Positions 1 through 8,926 of a stretch of DNA of 64,000 nt are shown in pieces. A program made the translations under genes and the position numbers. Where the stretch lies: assembly GCA_900548305.1 (NCBI GenBank), contig URJZ01000002.1, positions 1 through 64,000 on the forward strand, written 5' to 3'. Within the stretch, counting starts at the first letter, position 1, and the number at the start of each line of letters is the position of its first letter. The stretch comes from an uncultured Oscillospiraceae bacterium (GTDB lineage Bacteria; Bacillota; Clostridia; Oscillospirales; Acutalibacteraceae). The notes under the pieces are model-generated. The model was not told the DNA's origin, searched no databases, and saw only the letters and a program-made list of their open reading frames with translations.

Positions 1-822
1 ATCGCGCAGTTTTTTGGAAAAGGAGGAAATTAGCTGACGCGGTCTTGTTACAATAATGCGGCTTTGTCCTAAAGGACGTTTTTCTGCCCATGCAAATTGC
101 TCTGCAAGAGTACAGACAGTTCCCACTACAATGATAGCCGGTGTTTGAATATTTGCTTGCTGTGCTTTTTTAGGCAGTGTTTTTAAATCAGCAACAATAC
201 GCCTTTGATGAGCAGTGGTACCTTGTTCTAAAATTGCGGCGGGTGTGTCAGCGGCTTTTCCTGCTTGCACCAAACCGCTGCAAATATTGTCAAGAGCGCT
301 GACCCCCATGAGAAATACAAGCGTACCTTCCAGTTGGGATAAGACCGTAAAATCCAAAGCATCGTTTTTATCAGCTTTTTTATGTCCTGTGATGATATGA
401 ACAGAAGAAGCAAAGTTACGATGAGTAACAGGAATGCCTGCATAGGCAGGGACAGAAACGGCAGATGTTACGCCGGGCACTACTTCAAATGGAATGTGAT
501 GTTTTTCCAGTAATTCTAATTCCTCTCCGCCACGGCCGAACAAAAAGGGATCTCCGCCTTTTAGTCGAACCACATGATTTCCCTTTTGCGCTTCACTTAA
601 CAATAGTAAGTTGATTTCTGCTTGCGGCATGGTATGATTGCCTGCACATTTTCCTACATTAATTTTTTGAGCAGAGTCCGGAATCATATTTAAAATACCT
701 GTTCCAACTAATTTATCGTATAAAACGACGTCTGCCTGCTCCAATACTTCTTTTCCTTTCAGTGTTAACAGTCCCATATCTCCGGGACCTGCGCCTACCA
801 GCCATACTTTTCCTTGTTTCAT
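1..822 (-). CDS. cobA-hemD: Uroporphyrinogen-III C-methyltransferase / uroporphyrinogen-III synthase fusion (CobA-HemD), 3' part outside window
   Basis: Partial gene: an open frame runs without a stop from an ATG at 822 to the left edge (274 codons visible). The first ~245 residues are a complete SAM-dependent CobA methyltransferase, with VGAGPGD near the start and LKGGDPFLFGRGGEE in the middle. This enzyme turns uroporphyrinogen III into precorrin-2. The frame continues through a short linker into IIVTRPRQ, typical of the start of a HemD (uroporphyrinogen-III synthase) domain, so the gene is very likely the CobA-HemD fusion common in Clostridia. Only the first ~20 HemD residues are visible. 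It starts 4 bases after the hemC stop, so the two are co-transcribed, and HemD would act directly on the HemC product. The fusion call rests on a short stretch; the CobA call is firm. Confidence 0.9.
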   Translation of the reverse strand, partial: MKQGKVWLVGAGPGDMGLLTLKGKEVLEQADVVLYDKLVGTGILNMIPDSAQKINVGKCAGNHTMPQAEINLLLLSEAQKGNHVVRLKGGDPFLFGRGGEELELLEKHHIPFEVVPGVTSAVSVPAYAGIPVTHRNFASSVHIITGHKKADKNDALDFTVLSQLEGTLVFLMGVSALDNICSGLVQAGKAADTPAAILEQGTTAHQRRIVADLKTLPKKAQQANIQTPAIIVVGTVCTLAEQFAWAEKRPLGQSRIIVTRPRQLISSFSKKLRD

Positions 823-826
823 ATGC

Positions 827-1711
827 TTAGAGCCTGCCTTTCATTGTTTGTGCTAACTGTTCCCCAAGTTGCACAGCATTTTCTGTAGTTCCTATGACAG
901 AATCAATTACATATTCCCATTGATGTTCTTTTGCATATAATCCCGTTAACTTTAATTCCGTTCCATGTATCTGTGCATATGCAGCAATGGGGGAGGAACA
1001 ACCTCCATCTAATGTACGGACAAACGCGCGTTCCGCTAAAGCGGCATATTCGCTTTCTTTATTATGAACACAAGTAAGAAACGAAACATCTTCATTTTTT
1101 CGACTTTGCACAGCCAAAATGCCTTGTCCTGCCGCAGGAATCATTTCGTCTGTGGAAAAATAGCGGCTGATGCGTTCAGATAATCCCACACGCTGTAATC
1201 CTGCACCTGCCAATACCAAAGAAGAAAATTCTCCGCGATCCAGTTTTTGCAATCTGGTAATGATATTGCCTCGTACAGGCAGGCAATGGCAGGAAGGAAA
1301 CAGCTTTTTCAACTGTATTTGTCTGCGAAAGCTGGAGGAACCTATTTGGGAAGTTATATCTTCAAAGTGCTGTGTTTGGGGTAACACTAATACGTCCCTG
1401 GGATCACCACGTTTTGGAAGTGTCGTAATGGGAAACTCAGGATTTTCTTCCATAGGCATATCTTTCAGACTGTGGACACAGCAGTCAATGCGACCTTCAG
1501 CTAATGCTATATCAAGCTCTTTCACAAACAGACCTTTGCCGCCGATTTTATCCAGTGTTTGATTTAAAATGATATCACCTGTTGTTTTCATGGTAACCAG
1601 TTCAAACTGAATTTCAGGATGATATTTTGTAACAGCATGTATAATCAATTCCGTTTGCATAACGGCGAGTTTGCTGTCACGACTGCCAATACGGACAATA
1701 CGTTTATTCAT
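827..1711 (-). CDS. hemC: Porphobilinogen deaminase (hydroxymethylbilane synthase)
   Basis: Joins four porphobilinogen molecules into hydroxymethylbilane, the linear precursor of uroporphyrinogen III; cytosolic. The 294 residues match the usual family length. The N-terminus has the typical RIGSRDSKLA, the active-site Asp lies in SLKDMP (about residue 84), and the cysteine that carries the dipyrromethane cofactor is in LDGGCSSP (about residue 238). The start codon lies inside the 3' end of the upstream cobK-sirC gene (8-base overlap), with a GGAGGAG ribosome-binding site, which indicates translational coupling. With hemA upstream and cobA-hemD downstream it supplies the tetrapyrrole ring for the cobalamin genes. 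Confidence 0.97.
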   Translation of the reverse strand: MNKRIVRIGSRDSKLAVMQTELIIHAVTKYHPEIQFELVTMKTTGDIILNQTLDKIGGKGLFVKELDIALAEGRIDCCVHSLKDMPMEENPEFPITTLPKRGDPRDVLVLPQTQHFEDITSQIGSSSFRRQIQLKKLFPSCHCLPVRGNIITRLQKLDRGEFSSLVLAGAGLQRVGLSERISRYFSTDEMIPAAGQGILAVQSRKNEDVSFLTCVHNKESEYAALAERAFVRTLDGGCSSPIAAYAQIHGTELKLTGLYAKEHQWEYVIDSVIGTTENAVQLGEQLAQTMKGRL

Positions 1712-2957
1712 GGCAGGCTCCTCCTTCCTCTAAAAGTTGTGTTTTTATGTGGTCGATACGTTTGGCAACACGTCTGGCTTGTTTATGATAAACACCGCTG
1801 GATGTAACGCCAATGACAACATTGTCCTGTTGGACGACAGCTGGAAAGTAAAAATCACATAATTCTTTGCAATGGCACGCATTGACAGGAATATGATGCG
1901 TTTTGCATTCCATTACAATTGCTTCATTGACGGTGTGGTCGTTGGTAGCAGCCAGTACTATTTCAAAAGAATTACAATCGCCTGCTTGATATGTACGGAA
2001 ATAAGCTACAATGCGTTTTTGTTCCGCATGTTGTCTTAGTGTATCTGTGCATTCAGGCGCTATCATAGTAATTTGACAGCCAAAGCGCAGCAGTGTTTGG
2101 ATACGGCGCTGTGCAATGATACCGCCGCCCACAACCAAAATCCGTTTATTTTTTATATTGCAGAAAAAAGGAAAATAAGGAATTACATCTTTTTCTTTTT
2201 TCTGCAAGGTAAAATCCTGTACCAATTTTTGAATTAGCTGTTCAAGGGAATAACCTGTCTCTTTTGTTGGACGACCAATCACAATGGGGATGACATTTGC
2301 TTTTCTTGCTGCCTCCAATTTTTCGTCCAAACCACCATTACTACCGGAATCTTTTGTGACCATATAATTAGCATTGATTTGCTTTAAAATAGCTTGATTT
2401 AACTCAACCGTAAACGGTCCTTGCATACAAATCAAATGCTTGCCTTGAAATCCTAATGCAATGCACTGTTCTACAACAGAAACCATAGGAAGGACGCGAG
2501 CGTATAAGCGTTCCTTAAAATGTTCAACAGCTGTGTAAGCTGCCAGTTCCTTGCTGCCTGTTGTAAGAAGCACAGTGCCACTTGTTTGGTTTAAGTAGGA
2601 AATGCATTCCTGTGTATTGGATACAAACACGCAATTTTCATATTCACCGTTTTCTCTGAGCAAGCGTAAATAGGGAACAGATTTATTTGTACAGGCAGAT
2701 TGAATATTCTGTGTGACGTCCACCGCATAAGGGTGGGTGGCATCAACGACACAGTCAAATGCATGTGTAGATAAAAAGGATTCTATTTGCGTACCATCCA
2801 TACGCTGTGCGTGAATGGTAATTTGTTTGTTTTGAGGCAGTACTTCTTTTCCGTATTCTGTGGCAACACATGCGTGAATTTGAACGTGATATTGGCATAA
2901 TCGTTCAATCAATTGACGGCCTTCCGTGGTACCTGCAAAGATTAAAATCTGTTTCAT
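1704..2957 (-). CDS. cobK-sirC: Fusion of precorrin-6A reductase (CobK/CbiJ) and precorrin-2 dehydrogenase (SirC/CysG-N)
   Basis: Two enzymes in one 417-residue chain. Residues 1 to ~250 are a CobK/CbiJ-type NAD(P)H-dependent precorrin-6A reductase (AGTTEGRQL at the N-terminus, VDATHPYA near residue 72, TKDSGSNGG near 202). Residues ~260 to 417 are a SirC/Met8p/CysG N-terminal domain that oxidises precorrin-2 to sirohydrochlorin: the FPFF lead-in, the nucleotide motif VGGGIIAQRR near 277, AATND near 336 and NACHCKELCDFYFPAV near 359. The domains catalyse non-adjacent steps, before and after cobalt insertion. The SirC half explains how sirohydrochlorin reaches CbiK. The gene begins after a 315-base gap and overlaps hemC by 8 bases. 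RBS AAGGAG precedes the ATG. Confidence 0.93.
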   Translation of the reverse strand: MKQILIFAGTTEGRQLIERLCQYHVQIHACVATEYGKEVLPQNKQITIHAQRMDGTQIESFLSTHAFDCVVDATHPYAVDVTQNIQSACTNKSVPYLRLLRENGEYENCVFVSNTQECISYLNQTSGTVLLTTGSKELAAYTAVEHFKERLYARVLPMVSVVEQCIALGFQGKHLICMQGPFTVELNQAILKQINANYMVTKDSGSNGGLDEKLEAARKANVIPIVIGRPTKETGYSLEQLIQKLVQDFTLQKKEKDVIPYFPFFCNIKNKRILVVGGGIIAQRRIQTLLRFGCQITMIAPECTDTLRQHAEQKRIVAYFRTYQAGDCNSFEIVLAATNDHTVNEAIVMECKTHHIPVNACHCKELCDFYFPAVVQQDNVVIGVTSSGVYHKQARRVAKRIDHIKTQLLEEGGACHE

Positions 2958-3272
2958 AGTTACGCTCCTTTCTGAATATTTTCAATATGTATATTTAGAA
3001 AACACATCTATTGTTTGTACTATCATTTTGTTAAAAATGATGATAGGGGAGAAATAGTGTTTCTGAAGTTTCGATGAATATGATTTGCAAAGAGCAGCGA
3101 TAAAAAACGCGTTTTTACTATATTCCAGTAACTTTTATTTTGTGAATTGAGAAAGTGACAGGGGGAATATCGCATTACCAATCTTCAATACGGTTTATTT
3201 TATAAGACTAGAAATGATAAAAGAAATATGGCTTTGCCGTATTTCCAATGAACTTAATTTTGCTTTGCAAAA
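2958..3272 (-). promoter_or_regulatory. Non-coding gap upstream of cobK-sirC with a palindrome at 3020-3046
   Basis: The 315-base AT-rich gap between cbiH and cobK-sirC has no convincing ORF. On the minus strand it begins with two hairpins (3223-3279, listed separately). At 3020-3046 there is an imperfect palindrome (CTATC...GATAG enclosing ATTTT/AAAAT arms) about 65 bases before the cobK-sirC start. This could be an operator or a leader hairpin. I found no good sigma-A promoter and no second cobalamin riboswitch here, so whether the three downstream genes form a separate transcription unit is open. Confidence 0.4.
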
Positions 3273-3279
3273 TTAAGTT
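3223..3279 (-). terminator. Double hairpin at the 3' end of cbiH
   Basis: Two hairpins in a row on the minus strand. The first (3279-3251) is a perfect 13-bp stem with a 3-base AAA loop and includes the cbiH stop codon. The second (3245-3223) has a 10-bp stem with one mismatch, also a AAA loop, followed by a T-rich run (TTTCTTTT), so it may act as an intrinsic terminator. Both share the GC-AAA-GC apex. Confidence 0.6.
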
Positions 3280-3998
3280 CTATAACCGCGGGGAGTAACC
3301 ATTTTTCCATTAATAACCTTCGTTTGAGAATTGCCAATATAAACAGTGGTGAACATATCAACTTTAGTAACTGACAATTCTTTTAAAGATAATAACTGAG
3401 ATATTTGCCCCTCTCTGCCAATGTTTTTTACGTATCCGCATACGGTGTGGGGGGATTGGTGCTCCATAATGATACTGCATGCTTTTTCTAAATAATCACT
3501 TCGCTTTTTACTGGAAGGATTGTATAAACATATGACAAAATCCGCCTTTGCCGCACTGCGAAGTCTTGTTTCAATTAACTCCCAAGGAGTAAGTAAATCG
3601 CTGAGAGAGATAATTGCAAAGTCATGAATGAGCGGTGCGCCAAGAACTGCCGCCCCACTGCAAGCGGCTGTAATACCTGGAATAACTTCAATTTCAATGG
3701 GGGGATAGTCTATGCTTAACTCATAGATAAGACCTGCCATTCCGTAAACACCTGCATCTCCGCTGCATACCATGGAAACGGTTTTTCCTTTGGCCGCTTC
3801 TTCAATTGCCATACGGCATCGGTCGACTTCCTGTTTCATGGGAGTAGTAAGGATTTCTTTATCGTCTGTTAAGTGCTTAATTAAGTCAATATAAACCGTG
3901 TATCCTGCAATCACATCACTGTCTGCAATGGCAGCCATTGCTTTTGGCGTCATTTGTGTTTGTTCTCCGGGCCCCAGTCCAATTACATATAATTTCAT
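3273..3998 (-). CDS. cbiH: Precorrin-3B / cobalt-precorrin-3 C17-methyltransferase
   Basis: SAM-dependent methyltransferase that methylates C17 and contracts the corrin ring; 241 residues, usual for CbiH/CobJ. It begins with the tetrapyrrole methylase motif YVIGLGPGE and carries CSGDAGVYGMAGL (the GDxxVYG SAM site) and PGITAACSGAA. The ATG at 3998 is chosen over upstream in-frame starts because AAGGAG sits just before it and the family motif begins at once. It follows hemA after 13 bases. The stop codon is embedded in a perfect hairpin. Confidence 0.96.
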   Translation of the reverse strand: MKLYVIGLGPGEQTQMTPKAMAAIADSDVIAGYTVYIDLIKHLTDDKEILTTPMKQEVDRCRMAIEEAAKGKTVSMVCSGDAGVYGMAGLIYELSIDYPPIEIEVIPGITAACSGAAVLGAPLIHDFAIISLSDLLTPWELIETRLRSAAKADFVICLYNPSSKKRSDYLEKACSIIMEHQSPHTVCGYVKNIGREGQISQLLSLKELSVTKVDMFTTVYIGNSQTKVINGKMVTPRGYRT

Positions 3999-4011
3999 CA
4001 CAATCTCCTTA

Positions 4012-5253
4012 TCATTTGGTATCCTCAGCTGATTTTGCCAATGCTTCCATACAAACTTGGAAGTGTTCCTGTGACAAATGTTCCCGCAATCCATAAAGCA
4101 ATTTTGCAACCGCTTTGTTCGCGGCAGTATCAATGGTATCCTGCATAGCAATGGATTGTTCCTTATGTAAACGGCAATCCTTCAAAGATTTTGCCGTGCG
4201 AAGGTGTACATCTTGTGCAACCGTTTTACTGATAGATTGAATGGTAGGCACCCACTCACGGAATGCATACCAGTTCTCAAACTCTGTTTGGTATTCTAAC
4301 AAAATCTCTTTTGCTTGTTGTATTTGTTCCATTGTTGCAACGGAAGGAGGCAAAGAAAGATCATCCATATCAAATAATGAAACGTTTGGTAGTTGTGTAA
4401 CACTACTGTCTATATCTCGCGGCATGGCAAGGTCAATAAAGATATGCGGCTGATTATCCAGTATAGATACCAAATCCTGTCTTTTTAGGGTTTGGTGGGG
4501 GCTAAGTGTTGCACTAATCACTACACGAAACAGATTGATTCTTTCAATGCGCTCATCATAGTTTAGAACGCGGCAATTGGCAGGAAAGATAGCTTCGCGA
4601 CTGTGATGATTGCGAAGTGTCATAGTTACTCTGCAGCCTTCTTTTTGCAATGCCGCGACAGCTAATCGTCCCATTTCTCCGTTACCGATTACCAGGCACG
4701 GCAGCTGCTGCATAGGCAAATGGAGTTTATCCTTTAGTAAAGCGACAGCTCCCAGTGCGACCGTGTGGTCGGCAGTTGTTAATCTTACTTTTGTTTTTAC
4801 TTCTTTTGCCGCAGTGATTGCGGTACGAAATAATACTTCCAATACAGTATCGGTAGTACCATTGATTCTTGCGGTGGAAAGCGCGTCTTTTACTTGCGAT
4901 AATATTTGATCTTCACCAAATATTTGAGAATGCAGTCCGCAGGTCAATTCCAGCAAATAAGAAACAGCATCTTTCCCGGAACGCTCTATAAAAAATGACT
5001 GATACTGCTCTACAGGTACTTGCAAAGCATCGCATAATACGGTAGTTGGAGATAGGGAAGAAAGCATTGCTTCGGGAGCAGAAATCCACAGTTCGGTTCG
5101 ATTGCAGGTAGAAAGAATGATACAGCTGTCCAATTGATAGGTTTGCAGAATGAATTGTTCCAATTCCTGAATTTTGGAGGGAACAAGAGAAAAAGCTTCG
5201 CGTTTTTCCACAGAAGCTTTTGTATAGTCAATACACGTGGTTTTAATATTCAA
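4012..5253 (-). CDS. hemA: Glutamyl-tRNA reductase, TTG start
   Basis: First committed enzyme of the C5 route to 5-aminolevulinate: reduces glutamyl-tRNA(Glu) to glutamate-1-semialdehyde with NADPH. The catalytic cysteine is in ILSTCNRTELW and the conserved GLHSQIFGEDQIL follows; the Rossmann motif VIGNGEMGRLA and a C-terminal dimerisation helix complete a 413-residue protein. An upstream ATG at 5319 lies deep in cbiG. The TTG at 5253 is preferred because GGAGGG ends 7 bases before it, giving an 11-base overlap with cbiG and a typical N-terminus. Placing hemA inside the cbi operon couples ring supply to cobalamin synthesis. Confidence 0.95.
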   Translation of the reverse strand: MNIKTTCIDYTKASVEKREAFSLVPSKIQELEQFILQTYQLDSCIILSTCNRTELWISAPEAMLSSLSPTTVLCDALQVPVEQYQSFFIERSGKDAVSYLLELTCGLHSQIFGEDQILSQVKDALSTARINGTTDTVLEVLFRTAITAAKEVKTKVRLTTADHTVALGAVALLKDKLHLPMQQLPCLVIGNGEMGRLAVAALQKEGCRVTMTLRNHHSREAIFPANCRVLNYDERIERINLFRVVISATLSPHQTLKRQDLVSILDNQPHIFIDLAMPRDIDSSVTQLPNVSLFDMDDLSLPPSVATMEQIQQAKEILLEYQTEFENWYAFREWVPTIQSISKTVAQDVHLRTAKSLKDCRLHKEQSIAMQDTIDTAANKAVAKLLYGLREHLSQEHFQVCMEALAKSAEDTK

Positions 5254-6274
5254 ATGTAACCCTCCAGTCTTGCAGTGCCGCTGCAAATGTAACTCCGTTT
5301 TTTGATAATTTGGGCACAATCAGCGCTCCCTGTTGAGAACCCAGAACACAGGCGCGTTCACAAACATTGTCCACACCTGTGGTTTGTTTCACAAATGCAG
5401 AGGAAGCAAATGTTCCTTTTGCACAGGTAAGCTGTTCGGAAGAATAAAATTGCATTGGCAGTTGGTGCCGTTTGCAAAATTCTAGCAGTCCGGGCTCGTC
5501 TTGTTTTAAGTCAACAGAACACACCTGTTTTATGCTGTGTAGAGAAATTCCTTCCTGGTGTAAACAGTCCAATACAAATGTTTCAATGGTGTCTGCACAA
5601 GTACCGCGCTTGCAGCCAATGCCGATTGATACCAGTTTGGGAATCAAGTGCAGGGTTTGCTGAAATGGAGAGGAATCTTCATATACGGAAATCATCGCTC
5701 CCACAGATGCAGAATCTGCTGTAAATCCTTTGGGCAACTGCGGCAAAACAAACCAATCTGCAGTCATGCCCACAGGTTCCCCTCGCAGCAGCCGTGCGGA
5801 AATTTCTTTTGCAATCTTCATGTCTCTGATGAAAAGGTTATGGCAGGAAGCCCAACTGTCAATGGAAAATAAACCGTTTACATCTGTAGCAGTGGTAATC
5901 ACAGGGGTGGCGTGTATTGCATGAGCTACGGACAGCGTTAATTCATTGGCCCTTCCAATGTGGCCTGAAACCAGAGAAATAGCAAACTGTCCTTTTTCAT
6001 CTGTTACCACAACAGCAGGGTCAGTGGTTTTACTTTTTAAATGAGGTGCAATGGCACGTACGGCAATGCCGCAGGCACTAATAAAAATAATGCCGTCATA
6101 GTTTGAAAATGCATTGCTAGTCCATGTATTTAAATCATTCCCATAAGAGGAGACAGTTTCATCTGCCAGTTTATTTGTGGTAAAGAGCATGCAGGAATCT
6201 TGAGAAAGCGCTTTGAATAAACGAATGCTCAAATCTTTTCCTGCTGCGGTAAAACTGATGATTGCCAGCTTCAT
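5243..6274 (-). CDS. cbiG: Cobalt-precorrin-5A hydrolase
   Basis: Opens the delta-lactone of cobalt-precorrin-5A and releases acetaldehyde in the anaerobic pathway. The 343-residue protein has the CbiG N-terminal and central features (FISACGIAVRAIAPHL, then LVSGHIGRANELT) and a C-terminal domain with GIGCKRGT and VCERACVLGS. It lies 20 bases after cbiF and overlaps hemA. CbiG marks the cobalt-early anaerobic route, in line with cbiK and cbiD upstream. Confidence 0.95.
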   Translation of the reverse strand: MKLAIISFTAAGKDLSIRLFKALSQDSCMLFTTNKLADETVSSYGNDLNTWTSNAFSNYDGIIFISACGIAVRAIAPHLKSKTTDPAVVVTDEKGQFAISLVSGHIGRANELTLSVAHAIHATPVITTATDVNGLFSIDSWASCHNLFIRDMKIAKEISARLLRGEPVGMTADWFVLPQLPKGFTADSASVGAMISVYEDSSPFQQTLHLIPKLVSIGIGCKRGTCADTIETFVLDCLHQEGISLHSIKQVCSVDLKQDEPGLLEFCKRHQLPMQFYSSEQLTCAKGTFASSAFVKQTTGVDNVCERACVLGSQQGALIVPKLSKNGVTFAAALQDWRVTFEY

Positions 6275-6294
6275 AAAACATCACCTCTTGTTTG

Positions 6295-7056
6295 TTATAA
6301 ATCAGAAGTTCCTTTGCGGAATTCATGGGTAAATGACGGATGATACAGCAAAGAACGTTCATATTCATTTCCTAAACAGTTTCCTACAATAATTAGAGCT
6401 GTTTTTGTAATATTATGTTCTTTTGCTGTTTGCGCTAAAGTTGCAATGGTACAATGGCAAACTTTTTCATCATCCCAAGTTGCTTTATATACAATTGCCG
6501 CAGGTGTATCGGTCTGATAACCACCTGCTAAAAGGCGCTGGCTTAATTGTTCCAGCATACCTGTGCTCAAAAAGATGACCATAGTTGCCTGATGAGCTGC
6601 AAGCAATGCAATTTCTTCTTTTTCCGGTACGGGAGTTCGTCCCGCCATGCGTGTAATGATGACAGACTGAGATACATTCGGTAGAGTATACTCCGCTTTT
6701 AGCGCCGCGGCCGCACCGCAAAAAGAACTGACGCCGGGAACAACGTCATATGGAATGTTATCTTTGTCCAGTTGGTCCATTTGCTCTCTGATAGCACCGT
6801 ATAAACTAGGATCTCCCGTATGAAGACGTACGGTCATTTGATTTTTTGATTCCGCCTGCTTCATGACCGCTATCACTTCCTCTAACGTCATGGAAGCACT
6901 ATTATAGATGTTGCATGATGCTTTAGCATACTGCAATAATTCAGGATTGACCAAAGAACCTGCATAGATAATCACATCAGCTTCTGTTAACAGTTGATGA
7001 CCGCGCATGGTAATTAAATCTGCTGCGCCTGGTCCTGCACCAACAAAATGAATCAT
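6295..7056 (-). CDS. cbiF: Cobalt-precorrin-4 C11-methyltransferase
   Basis: SAM-dependent tetrapyrrole methylase acting at C11. The 253 residues include VGAGPGAADLITMRG at the N-terminus, YAGSLV, and HTGDPSLYGAIREQM (SAM loop), the combination typical of CbiF/CobM. The start overlaps the cbiL stop by 4 bases (ATGA), indicating translational coupling. The C-terminal ~20 residues extend slightly beyond the conserved core. Confidence 0.96.
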   Translation of the reverse strand: MIHFVGAGPGAADLITMRGHQLLTEADVIIYAGSLVNPELLQYAKASCNIYNSASMTLEEVIAVMKQAESKNQMTVRLHTGDPSLYGAIREQMDQLDKDNIPYDVVPGVSSFCGAAAALKAEYTLPNVSQSVIITRMAGRTPVPEKEEIALLAAHQATMVIFLSTGMLEQLSQRLLAGGYQTDTPAAIVYKATWDDEKVCHCTIATLAQTAKEHNITKTALIIVGNCLGNEYERSLLYHPSFTHEFRKGTSDL

Positions 7057-7754
7057 TGTTTGCCCTCCTCTTTGCAGACAATAATAGAAAAATAACTTGC
7101 TTCATTTGTGGCCTCATCTAAAGACTGAAATATATGTTCCTGTTCCAGTCCGCAATTCTGAACCATTTTTGCATTCTCATAGTAACCGTATTGTTTTAAA
7201 AGTCCTTTTACTTGCTCCACAGAACGACCTGTTTTCATAATAACCTTGGTACCTTCGGTTTGCAGCATTTGTTCCGTACAGGGGTAAGAACCGGGAATGA
7301 TGTGCAGCGGTTGTTCTGCTTCAGCAAGACTGGTACCCAATTTTGCGGCTACAGCGCAAAAGGAAGGTACACCGGCAATCATTTGTGCCTGATATCCTTG
7401 TTTTACAACACGCTGATGAATGTACCAATAGGTAGAATAAACGGAAGGGTCGCCCAATGTTAAAAAGGCAATGTCTTTTCCTTCTTTTAAAATGCCAATG
7501 ATTTGTTTGGCAATCTCGTCACGATTGGTATCAATCATATTTTTATCTTTTGTCATGGGAAAGTGCAAGGACAGCACTTCTTTTTCATGAATATGCGGTA
7601 TGGTTTGTTCCGCAATGCTCAGAGCCACGCGGCGGGATTCTCCCGTTTTTGGTACTGCAATCACAGGACTTTGCTCTATAATCCTGACTGCTTTCAGTGT
7701 AATCAATTCCGGGTCTCCCGGGCCAATTCCTACGCCGTATAAAGTTCCGTTCAT
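7053..7754 (-). CDS. cbiL: Precorrin-2 / cobalt-precorrin-2 C20-methyltransferase
   Basis: Adds the C20 methyl group to (cobalt-)precorrin-2, the first methylation after cobalt insertion. The 233-residue tetrapyrrole methylase begins LYGVGIGPGDPELITLKA and has LGDPSVYSTYWYIHQ, the CbiL/CobI version of the GDPxxY loop. It starts 5 bases after the cbiD stop and overlaps cbiF by 4 bases. Confidence 0.96.
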   Translation of the reverse strand: MNGTLYGVGIGPGDPELITLKAVRIIEQSPVIAVPKTGESRRVALSIAEQTIPHIHEKEVLSLHFPMTKDKNMIDTNRDEIAKQIIGILKEGKDIAFLTLGDPSVYSTYWYIHQRVVKQGYQAQMIAGVPSFCAVAAKLGTSLAEAEQPLHIIPGSYPCTEQMLQTEGTKVIMKTGRSVEQVKGLLKQYGYYENAKMVQNCGLEQEHIFQSLDEATNEASYFSIIVCKEEGKQ

Positions 7755-7759
7755 ACGTT

Positions 7760-8899
7760 TTACTCCTTTGTTTGTATATCATGGGTACATATTTTCTGCA
7801 CTTGCGATGTTTCTCCCAAATAACCATGCTGATTTGAAAAAAGAATCGCACCTATTTTCACTTGTTCACCAACGCGGTGAGTCAAATGTATCTCAATTTT
7901 TTCTAATATGGAAGTCATTACTTGTTTTGTTAGATTGCGTTCTTCGAGCAAGTCTAATACTTGGTCAGTGGTGATACAAGCCATAATATCCTGTATTAAC
8001 CGGCAGTCAGCACAGTACATTGCTGTATGAGCTGCAAACAATTCCATACGGCAGTCTGCCATGTTGGAATGGGTATTCATGATACCGCCTGCCAACTTAA
8101 TGAATTTTCCAATATGTCCAATACATAAAATACGTTTAAACCCCAGTTCAACCGCTTTGTCCAAGGTTTGCCCAATATAATTGCTGCATTTAATGCTACG
8201 GCTTAAATCTAAATTGATGTTCTCCCGTACAAAATGTTCGCCATAATTTCCGGGAGTAATTAAAAGTGTTTTTTCAGTGTTGTTGGCGGCAAGCATGTTC
8301 AGTTCAATATAAATAGATTCAATTAATGCTTGTTCACTCATAGGTTCCACAATTCCGCTGGTTCCCAAAACAGAAATACCACCTTCAATGCCCAGTTTGG
8401 GATTAAACGTTTTTTGTGCCAGTTCCACGCCTTTTGGAATGGATATGGTTACACAAAAACCGCCGGCGTAATCATAGTCCTCTCTGATTTGCTCCAATTC
8501 CTGTTTTATCATTTGGCGAGGAACGCGGTTAATGGCGACCTCACCAATGGGTTGTTCCAACCCTGCTTTTGTGACAGTTCCAACACCAATGCCGCCTTTT
8601 AAAGAAATGGTTGGTTCTGTTTGTTTTTCAACGGTTGCGTATACAAGTACGCCGTTTGTAATGTCAGGATCGTCGCCGCTGTCTTTTTTTATTGCACATA
8701 TTACACTGCTTGATGTAATTTTTACATCGTGTAAATCCAAATGGAGTAAGATGCCTTTTGGCGTCATTAAGTCTATCTTCTTGAAAGGAGACTGGCACAG
8801 AAGCATCATAGCCGCAGCTTTTGCGGCTGCCGCAGCACAGGAACCGGTTGTGTATCCACAGCGTAGTTTTTGTCGGTTTTTATAGACGTAATACTCCAT
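7760..8899 (-). CDS. cbiD: Cobalt-precorrin-5B C1-methyltransferase
   Basis: Methylates C1 of the corrin ring in the anaerobic pathway; CbiD is unrelated to the other tetrapyrrole methylases. The 379-residue protein opens with the family signature RCGYTTGSCAAAAAKAA and contains PIGEVAINRVPRQM and SGIVEPMSEQA. It is the first gene after the cobalamin riboswitch, so expression of cbiD and the genes behind it should fall when cobalamin is plentiful. An AAAGGGAG ribosome-binding site precedes the ATG. Confidence 0.97.
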   Translation of the reverse strand: MEYYVYKNRQKLRCGYTTGSCAAAAAKAAAMMLLCQSPFKKIDLMTPKGILLHLDLHDVKITSSSVICAIKKDSGDDPDITNGVLVYATVEKQTEPTISLKGGIGVGTVTKAGLEQPIGEVAINRVPRQMIKQELEQIREDYDYAGGFCVTISIPKGVELAQKTFNPKLGIEGGISVLGTSGIVEPMSEQALIESIYIELNMLAANNTEKTLLITPGNYGEHFVRENINLDLSRSIKCSNYIGQTLDKAVELGFKRILCIGHIGKFIKLAGGIMNTHSNMADCRMELFAAHTAMYCADCRLIQDIMACITTDQVLDLLEERNLTKQVMTSILEKIEIHLTHRVGEQVKIGAILFSNQHGYLGETSQVQKICTHDIQTKE

Positions 8900-8926
8900 G
8901 CTATGCTCCCTTTCTTCCTTTGGAGT

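Noticed and set aside
2958..3272. Second cobalamin riboswitch before cobK-sirC
   Set aside because: None of the conserved aptamer stretches present at 9028-9103 occur here.
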